Shown here piece by piece: positions 1 to 6,916 of a stretch of DNA of 11,721 nt. The stretch is taken from the NCBI GenBank assembly GCA_002482725.1, contig DLGO01000042.1:64088-75808 (forward strand), written 5' to 3'. The notes beneath the pieces were generated by a model. It was not told the origin of the DNA. It searched no databases and saw only the letters and a list, made by a program, of their open reading frames with translations. This DNA comes from Bacteroidetes bacterium UBA7692. Its GTDB lineage: Bacteria; Bacteroidota; Bacteroidia; Chitinophagales; LD1. A program made the translations under genes and the position numbers. The stretch's first letter is position 1. The number at the start of each line of letters is the position of its first letter.

Positions 1-1
1 A

Positions 2-1627
2 AGCACATTAGATCTGATATGGAGTGTAGACCCCGAATTCCGATTGATAGCTGCTAACCATGCCTTTATCGCCAATCTGCAAACTATGGCGGGCTGTAGC
101 CTGAAACCGGGCGATAACCTATTGGAAATTGAAGGCATCTCAGAAGATTTCATTATATACTGGAGGGAATTGTACAACAAGGCTCTGACAGGTGTATCTT
201 TTTCTACAGAATTTTACACTCCCGAAATAGGCAATATACCGCCTAACTGGTCAGAGGTAACACTGAACCCAATATGGAATGGAGAGAAGATAGTTGGCAT
301 TGCGTGTTTCGGAAAAATAATAACCGAAAGTAAGCGGATAGAAACGCTGCACATACTGGAAAAGGAGGTACTAGAATCTCATACTACCAGAAAAACATCG
401 CTGCACGATACAATTATATACCTGATAAAGGGCATAGAAAAAATACATCCTGAGATGAAATGCTCTGTGCTGAAACTCACAGAAGGTAAATTGTATAATT
501 CCGCTGCGCCCTCCCTGCCACTGGAATATATTGCTTCGATAGACGGATTTGAGGTAAGAGTAGGAGTGGGCTCCTGCGGAACGGCCGCAGCTACCAAAGA
601 AAAAGTTATAGTAGCTGATATAGCTTCAGATCCTTTATGGAAAGACCATAAGGACCTGGCGCTTAAACATAATTTGCGGGCATGCTGGTCTTTCCCCATC
701 ATAGATGCCAATAATACTGTGCTGGGTACTTTCGGTATATACTACGGCAAAATACACGCGCCAAGAAAAGATGAAGAGGAAACATTGGAGCGGGCCAGAG
801 CAATACTTACGACAATTATAGAAAACCAAATGGCCCAGGAAGCCATTATGTTGAGCGAGCAACTGTTGAAGGAGAGCGAAACAGCATTGAAAATATTAAA
901 TGCAGAACTGGAGCAAAGAGTAGCTAACAGGACATCGGAACTGGTAAATGCCAACAGGCAATTGGAATCTTTTTCGTATTCGGTATCACACGATCTGCGT
1001 TCTCCGCTTCGCTCTATTCATGGATTTTCTCAATTGCTTACCAGGCGGCTTAGCGATTCGCTGAGCATAGAAAACATGGAGCTGTTATCGCTGATACAGT
1101 CGAATACCATGCGTATGGAAAACCTCATTGAAGACATTCTGGAGTTTTCGCGCATATCCAAACTGAATACCAATAAGCGCGTAATTGACACCAACGAGCT
1201 AATAGATAATGTATGGCAAAACCTGACAGTTCGCGATGGAGTTAATGTGGCACTTACCATTAATAAACTACCTCACATAACTGCGGACCGGGCGATGCTG
1301 ACACAGGTTTTTGTAAACCTGCTCTCTAATGCTGTAAAGTATTCAGCCAAGAAGGATAAGGCCGAGATTGAAGTAGGCGCCCGTATTTCTGATGAAAGCA
1401 TCACGATTTACATTAAGGATAATGGTGCAGGCTTCGATATGAAGCATTACGACAAATTATTTTCTGCCTTCCAAAGGCTCCACTCCCCTATCGATTTCGA
1501 AGGTACTGGTGTAGGGTTGGCCATAGTAAAGAGTATTATAGAAAAGCATGACGGAAAAATTTGGGCAGAAGGCAAGGAAAATGAAGGTGCCACTTTCTTT
1601 TTCGAGCTGCCGGAAGCATCAGAATGA
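2..1627 (+). CDS. PAS-GAF sensor histidine kinase, 5'-truncated by the window edge
   Basis: The last 541 residues of a soluble-looking sensor histidine kinase are visible. The reading frame is open to the window edge. The codons before the TTG at position 44 read as the start of a PAS domain (STLDLIWSVDPEF), so that TTG is not the true start and the gene begins upstream. Domains, numbered from the codon at position 2: PAS about 1-108; GAF about 130-275, with the typical GSCGTAAA and VADIASDPLW motifs; a short coiled-coil linker about 276-322; HisKA with H-box SVSHDLRSPLRS and phospho-accepting His330 (codon 989-991); and HATPase_c about 425-537. The ATPase shows the N-box (VNLLSNAVKY), G1 (DNGAG), F-box (FSAFQRL) and G2 (GTGVGLAI). 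All catalytic motifs are intact. The kinase core closely resembles that of the hybrid kinase at 6917-8485. The ligand is unknown. A 252-nt gap separates it from the next gene, so it is probably a separate transcription unit. Confidence 0.93.
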   Translation, partial: STLDLIWSVDPEFRLIAANHAFIANLQTMAGCSLKPGDNLLEIEGISEDFIIYWRELYNKALTGVSFSTEFYTPEIGNIPPNWSEVTLNPIWNGEKIVGIACFGKIITESKRIETLHILEKEVLESHTTRKTSLHDTIIYLIKGIEKIHPEMKCSVLKLTEGKLYNSAAPSLPLEYIASIDGFEVRVGVGSCGTAAATKEKVIVADIASDPLWKDHKDLALKHNLRACWSFPIIDANNTVLGTFGIYYGKIHAPRKDEEETLERARAILTTIIENQMAQEAIMLSEQLLKESETALKILNAELEQRVANRTSELVNANRQLESFSYSVSHDLRSPLRSIHGFSQLLTRRLSDSLSIENMELLSLIQSNTMRMENLIEDILEFSRISKLNTNKRVIDTNELIDNVWQNLTVRDGVNVALTINKLPHITADRAMLTQVFVNLLSNAVKYSAKKDKAEIEVGARISDESITIYIKDNGAGFDMKHYDKLFSAFQRLHSPIDFEGTGVGLAIVKSIIEKHDGKIWAEGKENEGATFFFELPEASE

Positions 1628-1656
1628 TTTCAAGCCAGAGTAACTACAGCTCATAG

Positions 1657-1671
1657 CCTGCAACATGCAGG
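1657..1671. other. Short perfect hairpin downstream of the first kinase gene
   Basis: CCTGCA-aca-TGCAGG forms a perfect 6-bp stem with a 3-nt loop, starting 29 nt after the stop codon at 1625-1627. It could help end transcription or protect the mRNA 3' end. It is not followed by a clear T-run (aatcaattt follows), so it is not called as an intrinsic terminator. A palindrome this short can occur by chance. Confidence 0.3.
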
Positions 1672-1763
1672 AATCAATTTGGATTATCCTATTGACCAAT
1701 TCCTACACCCCACACATTAGAACATACTTTCTGATTCTGGAATAAAAAAATGATTACTACAAA

Positions 1764-1794
1764 ATTGGTATTCAAAAAATTAAGGTTAATTTTA
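1764..1794 (+). promoter_or_regulatory. Candidate Bacteroidetes-type promoter for the four-gene signalling operon
   Basis: ATTG at 1764-1767 and TAATTTTA at 1787-1794 are separated by 19 nt. They approximate the Bacteroidetes housekeeping pattern, a -33 TTTG box and a -7 TAnnTTTG box about 19-21 nt apart, with one mismatch in each box. The site lies in the A/T-rich 252-nt gap, about 85 nt upstream of the ATG at 1880, where a promoter for the downstream kinase set would be expected. The match is weak and the background is A/T-rich, so this is only a candidate. Confidence 0.28.
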
Positions 1795-1879
1795 GCACAT
1801 CATCATTCAGTATCAAATAAAAGCCTCCATCTAAAATGAAATAAATTGGTTAATGGTATATTAAAAGCAGCTAACAGAT

Positions 1880-4800
1880 ATGCGCTTATCTTTTGAAAAA
1901 AGATTAATAGTTGTCTTCATTCTGATAGTTGTTGCCATCAGCATAACAGGTGTTATTATTTACAGAAATAATAATACATACAGGGAGGATAATAATTTAG
2001 TTGAACATACACATGTGGTATTGTATCAGGCAGAGGAGGTAATTTCCCTTGCTAAAGATATTGATGCAAGTGGCAGGGGTTTTATACTGACCCGGGACAG
2101 TTCCTTTTTGGTACCATACCTGATAGCCAAAGAAAATATTTACCGCAATATCGACAGCCTGAAAGTACTGACGCATGATAATGCACAGCAACAGGAACGT
2201 CTTGACACCCTCACTCAGCTTGCCAAACGCAGGATCGATATCGCTGATTTTGCCTTAGGTATGAAGGAAAATACAGAAGCAAATAAACCACAAAGGATAG
2301 AGTTACTCCATAAAGGAAAGGCAATAATGGATGAAATACGCCTAATTATTGATCAAATCCAAAAAAGTGAAAATATACTACTAACGGAAAGACAAGAGCG
2401 CAATAGCAGAAGCATTAGCAGGCTTAACATTACTTTTTACACACTCATATCTGCCATTTTGGTATTATTTGTCGCTACATTTTTCATTCTCCGCTTCAAT
2501 CTTCAACTGCGCAGCGATCAGCAAAAAGCACTCTCTTTATTCAACCGGCAACTAGAAGAAAAAGTAAGGCTGAGAACCGAAGAGTTATCCAACAGCGAAA
2601 AGCTATTCCGCGCACTGATAGAGAATAGCGGCGATGCCATAGCCATGCTGGATAAAGATGGGGTAGTAAAATACCAGAGCCCTTCTACCGAGCGTATATA
2701 TGGTTTTCCTGCAGCAGAAATGGAGGGCAAAAAAAGCGCCGACACCATACATCCTGATGATTTACCAGGAGTGGGAGTTGTAATAGAAAAGGCTATCCAA
2801 TTCCCCGGCAAAGCCCAGTTTAACATGCACCGCATCAAGCACAAAGATGGCAGGTGGTTGTGGAGCGAAGGAAGCATTACAAATATGCTGGATAACCCAA
2901 GTGTTAATGCTTTTGTTGTGAACTTCAGGGATATATCTGAGCGCAAGGCTGCCGAAGACAGGCTTCATGAAAGTGAGTTGCGCTTCCGATCTATAATTGA
3001 ACAGTATCCCAATCCGGTAATTACCTACGATAAAGAAGGAAATGTAACAAGCGCTAACATAGCATGGGAAGTAATGTGGCAGGACAAACTGGACCTGAAT
3101 ACAAATTATAATATCCGCAAAGACCCTCAGATGATTGCTTCAGGGCTTTCTGTGTATGTCGAAAAAGCCTATGCCGGAGAGCCTGCCGTATCAGAAGTGT
3201 ATCAGTATGATCCTGCACTAATAGGAAAACAAGGGCGTAAAAGATGGATCCAAATGATTGTGTATCCCCTTTTAGATATCAAACAGCAGGTGCAGGAAGT
3301 AATAGTTATACTACAGGACCTGACTGCCAGAAGGGAAGCTGAAGAAAAAATTGAGCAAAGCGAAAGACGGTTCAGGACATTGATACAAAACAGTGTAGAG
3401 GGATTGAGTATACTTGGCGAAGATGGAAGCGTACTGGAAGTGAGCCCCACAGGACGAAAAATACTGGGCTACAAAAAAGATGAGCTGATAAGCACCGGTG
3501 AAAGGCCGGACCTGATACACCCAGAAGACCTTATAAAATTCCAGAGGGCATTCCGTTATGTACTTACCCATAAAGAACACCTTGAAAATATAGAATACCG
3601 GTTTAAAACAGCTGATGGCAATTACAAGTGGATCGAGTCTAGCTTTAATAATCAACTGCACGAGCCTGCGGTGCGTGGAGTGGTGGTAAACTATCGGGAT
3701 ATAACGCAACGCAAAGCAACAGAAGAACTGATAAGGGTAAATGAAGAGAAACGCAGGTTGATTATGAATGCTGCGATGGACGGCATTATATGTATTGACA
3801 CAGAGGGGATGATCACGTTCTGGAACCCACAGGCAGAAAAAATATTCGGATGGAATGAGGCTGAAGTAATGGGCAAGAAATTATCCCAGATAATTATTCC
3901 TGAGCATTTCCGCTTTATGCACGATAAGGGTATTAAAAATTACCTGAAAACCGGCAAGGGACCGGCGCTGAATGTGCTGCTGGAACTATCTGCTATAAAC
4001 AGGCAGAACAAAGAGTTTCCGATAGAGCTCACAGTGCTGCCGATCAAACAGGGTGATGAGGAATTTTTCTGTGCATTTGTCAGGGATATAACACAGCGCA
4101 AAGAATCAGAAACACTTCTCAAAAAATTCAATCAGCAATTATTATCAGCACAGCAAATTGCCGGTCTGGGATATTTCGAGCGGAGTCTGGTTACAGGAGA
4201 ACAATACCTGTCAGATGAGATGTACCATATATGTGGTTTAAACCGGTCAGAACAAAACATTACCATTGACGACTTTATGCAATTTGTGCATCCGCTTGAT
4301 GCTCCTGAGATAGCAGAAAACTACAAGTATTCCATGACCAACCATGTTCCTGTAACCATGGAGTTCCGTATGATAGATACCATAACCAAGCGTACCAAAT
4401 ATATACTTGGCAAGGTAGATTTCATATTCGATGATAAAGGTACGGCCCTAAGATTGGAAGGAACCCTGCAGGATATAACACGCATAAAACTGGCTGCTGA
4501 AGAACTAAAAAAACTAAATGAGCAGTTAAATTTGCGCGCGGAGGAGTTGGCTACATCCAACAAAGAGCTGGAACAGTTTGCCTACGTGGCCTCCCATGAC
4601 CTTCAGGAGCCACTGCGCATGGTTACCAGTTTCCTTACCCAAATAGAGAAAAAGTATAAAGATGTACTGGATGAGAAAGGCCGTAAGTATATTTTCCTGG
4701 CTGTGGATGGAGCCATAAGGATGCGTAAAATAATCCTGGATCTGCTGGAATATTCCCGCGCGGGCCGAATGGAATATGAGCTTGAAGAAGTAAACATGGA

Positions 4801-5239
4801 TGAACTGCTGGAGCAGGTAGTATCTATGAACCGTACTATGATAGGTGAAAAGCACGCCCTGGTAAAATGGGAAAATATGCCTGCTATAAAAGCAGGCAGG
4901 ACGCCTATGCAGTTATTATTCCAAAATCTGATAAGCAATTCATTGAAGTACCAGAAGCCCGGCATTACTCCCGTGATAAAAATAACTGCATCTGAAACGC
5001 CTACGCACTGGCAGTTTCATGTGGCAGACAATGGTATAGGTATTTCACCCATGTTCTATGATAAAATATTCCTGCTTTTCCAGCGCCTGCATAATAAAGA
5101 TGAATATAGTGGAACGGGTATCGGCCTTACAGTATGTAAAAGAATAGTTGAAAAACACAAAGGGGAAATATGGTTGGAATCGATTGAAAACGAAGGCACC
5201 ACCTTTCATTTTTCCATTGCTAAAAGACAGACCACATGA
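1880..5239 (+). CDS. CHASE3 / five-PAS membrane sensor histidine kinase
   Basis: A 1119-aa inner-membrane sensor kinase. A hydrophobic segment at about 9-28 and another at about 185-205 enclose a roughly 155-residue extracytoplasmic region. That region fits CHASE3, with the characteristic DIDASGRGFILTRD stretch at 60-73. A coiled coil (about 210-240) leads into five PAS domains: about 243-357, 368-486, 497-612, 626-741 and 757-870. Most end in a DIT/DIS-type exit motif (RDISERKA, QDLTARREA, RDITQRKA, RDITQRKE, QDITRIK). A second coiled coil (870-900) precedes HisKA, with H-box VASHDLQEPLRM and His906 (codon 4595-4597). HATPase_c shows N1016/N1020, D1050-N-G-I-G and G2 GTGIGL (1078-1083), all intact. 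The start is the ATG directly before the basic residues and the first membrane segment; there is no Shine-Dalgarno, as is usual in Bacteroidetes. The stop overlaps the next start (ATGA). The CHASE3 ligand is not predictable. PAS5 looks like the PAS_3 type; no cofactor-binding signature is evident in any of the five. Confidence 0.95.
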   Translation: MRLSFEKRLIVVFILIVVAISITGVIIYRNNNTYREDNNLVEHTHVVLYQAEEVISLAKDIDASGRGFILTRDSSFLVPYLIAKENIYRNIDSLKVLTHDNAQQQERLDTLTQLAKRRIDIADFALGMKENTEANKPQRIELLHKGKAIMDEIRLIIDQIQKSENILLTERQERNSRSISRLNITFYTLISAILVLFVATFFILRFNLQLRSDQQKALSLFNRQLEEKVRLRTEELSNSEKLFRALIENSGDAIAMLDKDGVVKYQSPSTERIYGFPAAEMEGKKSADTIHPDDLPGVGVVIEKAIQFPGKAQFNMHRIKHKDGRWLWSEGSITNMLDNPSVNAFVVNFRDISERKAAEDRLHESELRFRSIIEQYPNPVITYDKEGNVTSANIAWEVMWQDKLDLNTNYNIRKDPQMIASGLSVYVEKAYAGEPAVSEVYQYDPALIGKQGRKRWIQMIVYPLLDIKQQVQEVIVILQDLTARREAEEKIEQSERRFRTLIQNSVEGLSILGEDGSVLEVSPTGRKILGYKKDELISTGERPDLIHPEDLIKFQRAFRYVLTHKEHLENIEYRFKTADGNYKWIESSFNNQLHEPAVRGVVVNYRDITQRKATEELIRVNEEKRRLIMNAAMDGIICIDTEGMITFWNPQAEKIFGWNEAEVMGKKLSQIIIPEHFRFMHDKGIKNYLKTGKGPALNVLLELSAINRQNKEFPIELTVLPIKQGDEEFFCAFVRDITQRKESETLLKKFNQQLLSAQQIAGLGYFERSLVTGEQYLSDEMYHICGLNRSEQNITIDDFMQFVHPLDAPEIAENYKYSMTNHVPVTMEFRMIDTITKRTKYILGKVDFIFDDKGTALRLEGTLQDITRIKLAAEELKKLNEQLNLRAEELATSNKELEQFAYVASHDLQEPLRMVTSFLTQIEKKYKDVLDEKGRKYIFLAVDGAIRMRKIILDLLEYSRAGRMEYELEEVNMDELLEQVVSMNRTMIGEKHALVKWENMPAIKAGRTPMQLLFQNLISNSLKYQKPGITPVIKITASETPTHWQFHVADNGIGISPMFYDKIFLLFQRLHNKDEYSGTGIGLTVCKRIVEKHKGEIWLESIENEGTTFHFSIAKRQTT

Positions 5240-6471
5240 TTTATCCGGACTTACCAATAAATGAGCGGGAAAGGATAAGGGCCCTGCAGGAATATGATAT
5301 TCTGGACACTATACCGGAACAGGATTTCGATGACCTTACCCGGCTTGCTTCTTCTATCTGCGGAACACCAATTTCCCTTATCAGCCTGATAGATACCCGC
5401 CGGCAATGGTTTAAGTCCAAACACGGATTGAAGGATGCAGAAACTTCGCGCGACCTTGCATTTTGTGCGCATGCCATCAACAAGCCAAATGAAATGATGA
5501 TAGTACCCGATGCCCGCGCAGATAATCGTTTTGCCGACAATCCATTGGTTACAGGTGCACCCAATGTTGTTTTCTATGCAGGTGTACCTCTGGTAAATCC
5601 CGATGGTTTTTCCCTGGGTACGCTGTGCATCATAGACAACACTCCGCGCAATCTTACCCCTGAGCAAAAACTTGCATTGACTGTATTAGGCAACCAGGTT
5701 GTGAAGCTGTTTGAGCTAAAGAAAAAGAATATACTGCTGGATATACAGAAAAATGAGATAGAGGCGATAAACAAAGAATTGAAACTGTTTGCCCATGTGG
5801 CTTCGCATGACCTGCAGGAACCGCTGCGCATGGTAACTAAGTTTTTGGGGCAGATAGAGAAAAATTATAAGGATAAACTGGATGAAAATGGCAGGACGTA
5901 TATACACTACGCCAAAGACGGTGCTCAACGCATGCGTACCATCATCAGTGACCTGCTGGATTATTCGGCAGCAGGTAATAAGCCATTTGAATTTGAACCA
6001 ATAGACATGAATGAGCTGGCGCAAAAAACAGAACAGTTATTGCATGCAGCCATAGAGGAAAAAGGAGCAGTTTTGAGATGGGAAAAACTACCTGAAATTA
6101 TAGGAGCACGAACCCCGCTTCAGCAGGTGTTGCTGAATCTGGTGAGCAACGCTATTAAATATCAGCCACCTGGTAACAAACCGGTCGTTACAATATCTTC
6201 ATCCATAACAGAAGATAGCTGGCAGTTTTGTATCGCCGATAATGGTATAGGCATTGATCAAAAAAACTTTGAGAAAATCTTTGTACTTTTTCAAAGATTA
6301 GTAAACAAGGACGAATACCCGGGAACAGGTATTGGTCTGTCTACTACAAAAAAAATAATAGAAAAACATAATGGCAATATTTGGGTAGAATCTACTCCAT
6401 CAATTGGCACAAAAATTTACTTCACTATTTCTAAGCATCCCTCCAAAAATTCTCTAAACACAAAAAACTAA
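5236..6471 (+). CDS. GAF-domain cytosolic histidine kinase
   Basis: A 411-aa soluble histidine kinase without membrane segments. Residues about 20-165 form a GAF domain of the short type common at the N-terminus of Bacteroidetes and cyanobacterial kinases; motifs include DLAFCAHAI (73-81), VPDARAD and GTLCIID (128-134). A helical linker (165-185) leads to HisKA with FAHVASHDLQEPLRM and His191 (codon 5806-5808). HATPase_c follows with N301/N305, DNGIGI (335-340), the F-box FVLFQRL and G2 GTGIGL (363-368). The kinase core is closely similar to that of the preceding gene and shares VASHDLQEPLRMVT exactly, which indicates paralogy by duplication. The ATG at 5236 overlaps the upstream TGA (ATGA), so translation is probably coupled and the two proteins made in fixed proportion. 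The receiver gene follows after 11 nt. No phytochrome PHY domain or clear bilin-attachment motif is visible, so light sensing is not supported. Confidence 0.95.
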   Translation: MIYPDLPINERERIRALQEYDILDTIPEQDFDDLTRLASSICGTPISLISLIDTRRQWFKSKHGLKDAETSRDLAFCAHAINKPNEMMIVPDARADNRFADNPLVTGAPNVVFYAGVPLVNPDGFSLGTLCIIDNTPRNLTPEQKLALTVLGNQVVKLFELKKKNILLDIQKNEIEAINKELKLFAHVASHDLQEPLRMVTKFLGQIEKNYKDKLDENGRTYIHYAKDGAQRMRTIISDLLDYSAAGNKPFEFEPIDMNELAQKTEQLLHAAIEEKGAVLRWEKLPEIIGARTPLQQVLLNLVSNAIKYQPPGNKPVVTISSSITEDSWQFCIADNGIGIDQKNFEKIFVLFQRLVNKDEYPGTGIGLSTTKKIIEKHNGNIWVESTPSIGTKIYFTISKHPSKNSLNTKN

Positions 6472-6482
6472 TACTGCCTATC

Positions 6483-6914
6483 ATGAAAACTATACACATA
6501 CTACTAGTAGAAGATAACGAAGGAGATATATTACTAACCACCGAGGCATTGGGAGAAGGCAAAATTGTCAATTCCATAGACGTGGTAAAAGATGGTTGGG
6601 AGGCCCTGCAATACCTTGATAAAGTAGCTCCATATAACAATTCGCCCTATCCTGACTTAATTTTACTGGATGTAAACCTACCCAAGCTGAATGGCCATGA
6701 AGTGCTTAACAAGATAAAAACAAGCGAGGTCTATGGGCATATTCCGGTTATCATGCTTACCACCTCATCGTCCGAAAAGGACATATTCCTTTCTTATAAA
6801 AATCATGCCAACTGTTATATCACCAAACCGGTAGAGGTAAATGATTTTATAAAGGTCGTTTCCTCAATAGAAGACTTTTGGATATCTGTAGTTCAATTAC
6901 CTAAAAAAGTTTAA
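6483..6914 (+). CDS. Stand-alone receiver-domain response regulator (Rcp1-like)
   Basis: A 143-aa single-domain response regulator. The full CheY-type active site is present: acidic pair E10-D11, phospho-acceptor D63 in LILLDVNLP, switch Thr93 or Thr94 in MLTTSS, and Lys115 in ITKP. The run YNNSPYPDLILLD before the phosphorylation site, with NGHEVLNKIK after it, is typical of the Rcp1 family, the small regulators that pair with phytochrome-type kinases of the HDLQEPLR class. The two upstream kinases have that H-box and are its likely phosphodonors. There is no DNA-binding or other output domain, so it probably acts by protein contact or as a phosphate shuttle. It starts 11 nt after the GAF kinase stop and ends 2 nt before the next start, so it is almost certainly cotranscribed with them. 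No Shine-Dalgarno is seen. Confidence 0.95.
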   Translation: MKTIHILLVEDNEGDILLTTEALGEGKIVNSIDVVKDGWEALQYLDKVAPYNNSPYPDLILLDVNLPKLNGHEVLNKIKTSEVYGHIPVIMLTTSSSEKDIFLSYKNHANCYITKPVEVNDFIKVVSSIEDFWISVVQLPKKV

Positions 6915-6916
6915 GC

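Noticed and set aside
44..1627. TTG at position 44 as the start of the first kinase.
   Set aside because: The same frame is open to the window edge and the upstream codons encode the beginning of the PAS domain, so the gene is truncated by the window.
1665..1745. 26-codon hydrophobic small open frame (MQESIWIILLTNSY...) in the gap after the first kinase.
   Set aside because: There is no ribosome-binding context, it starts inside the hairpin arm, and an A/T-rich gap of this size yields such frames by chance.
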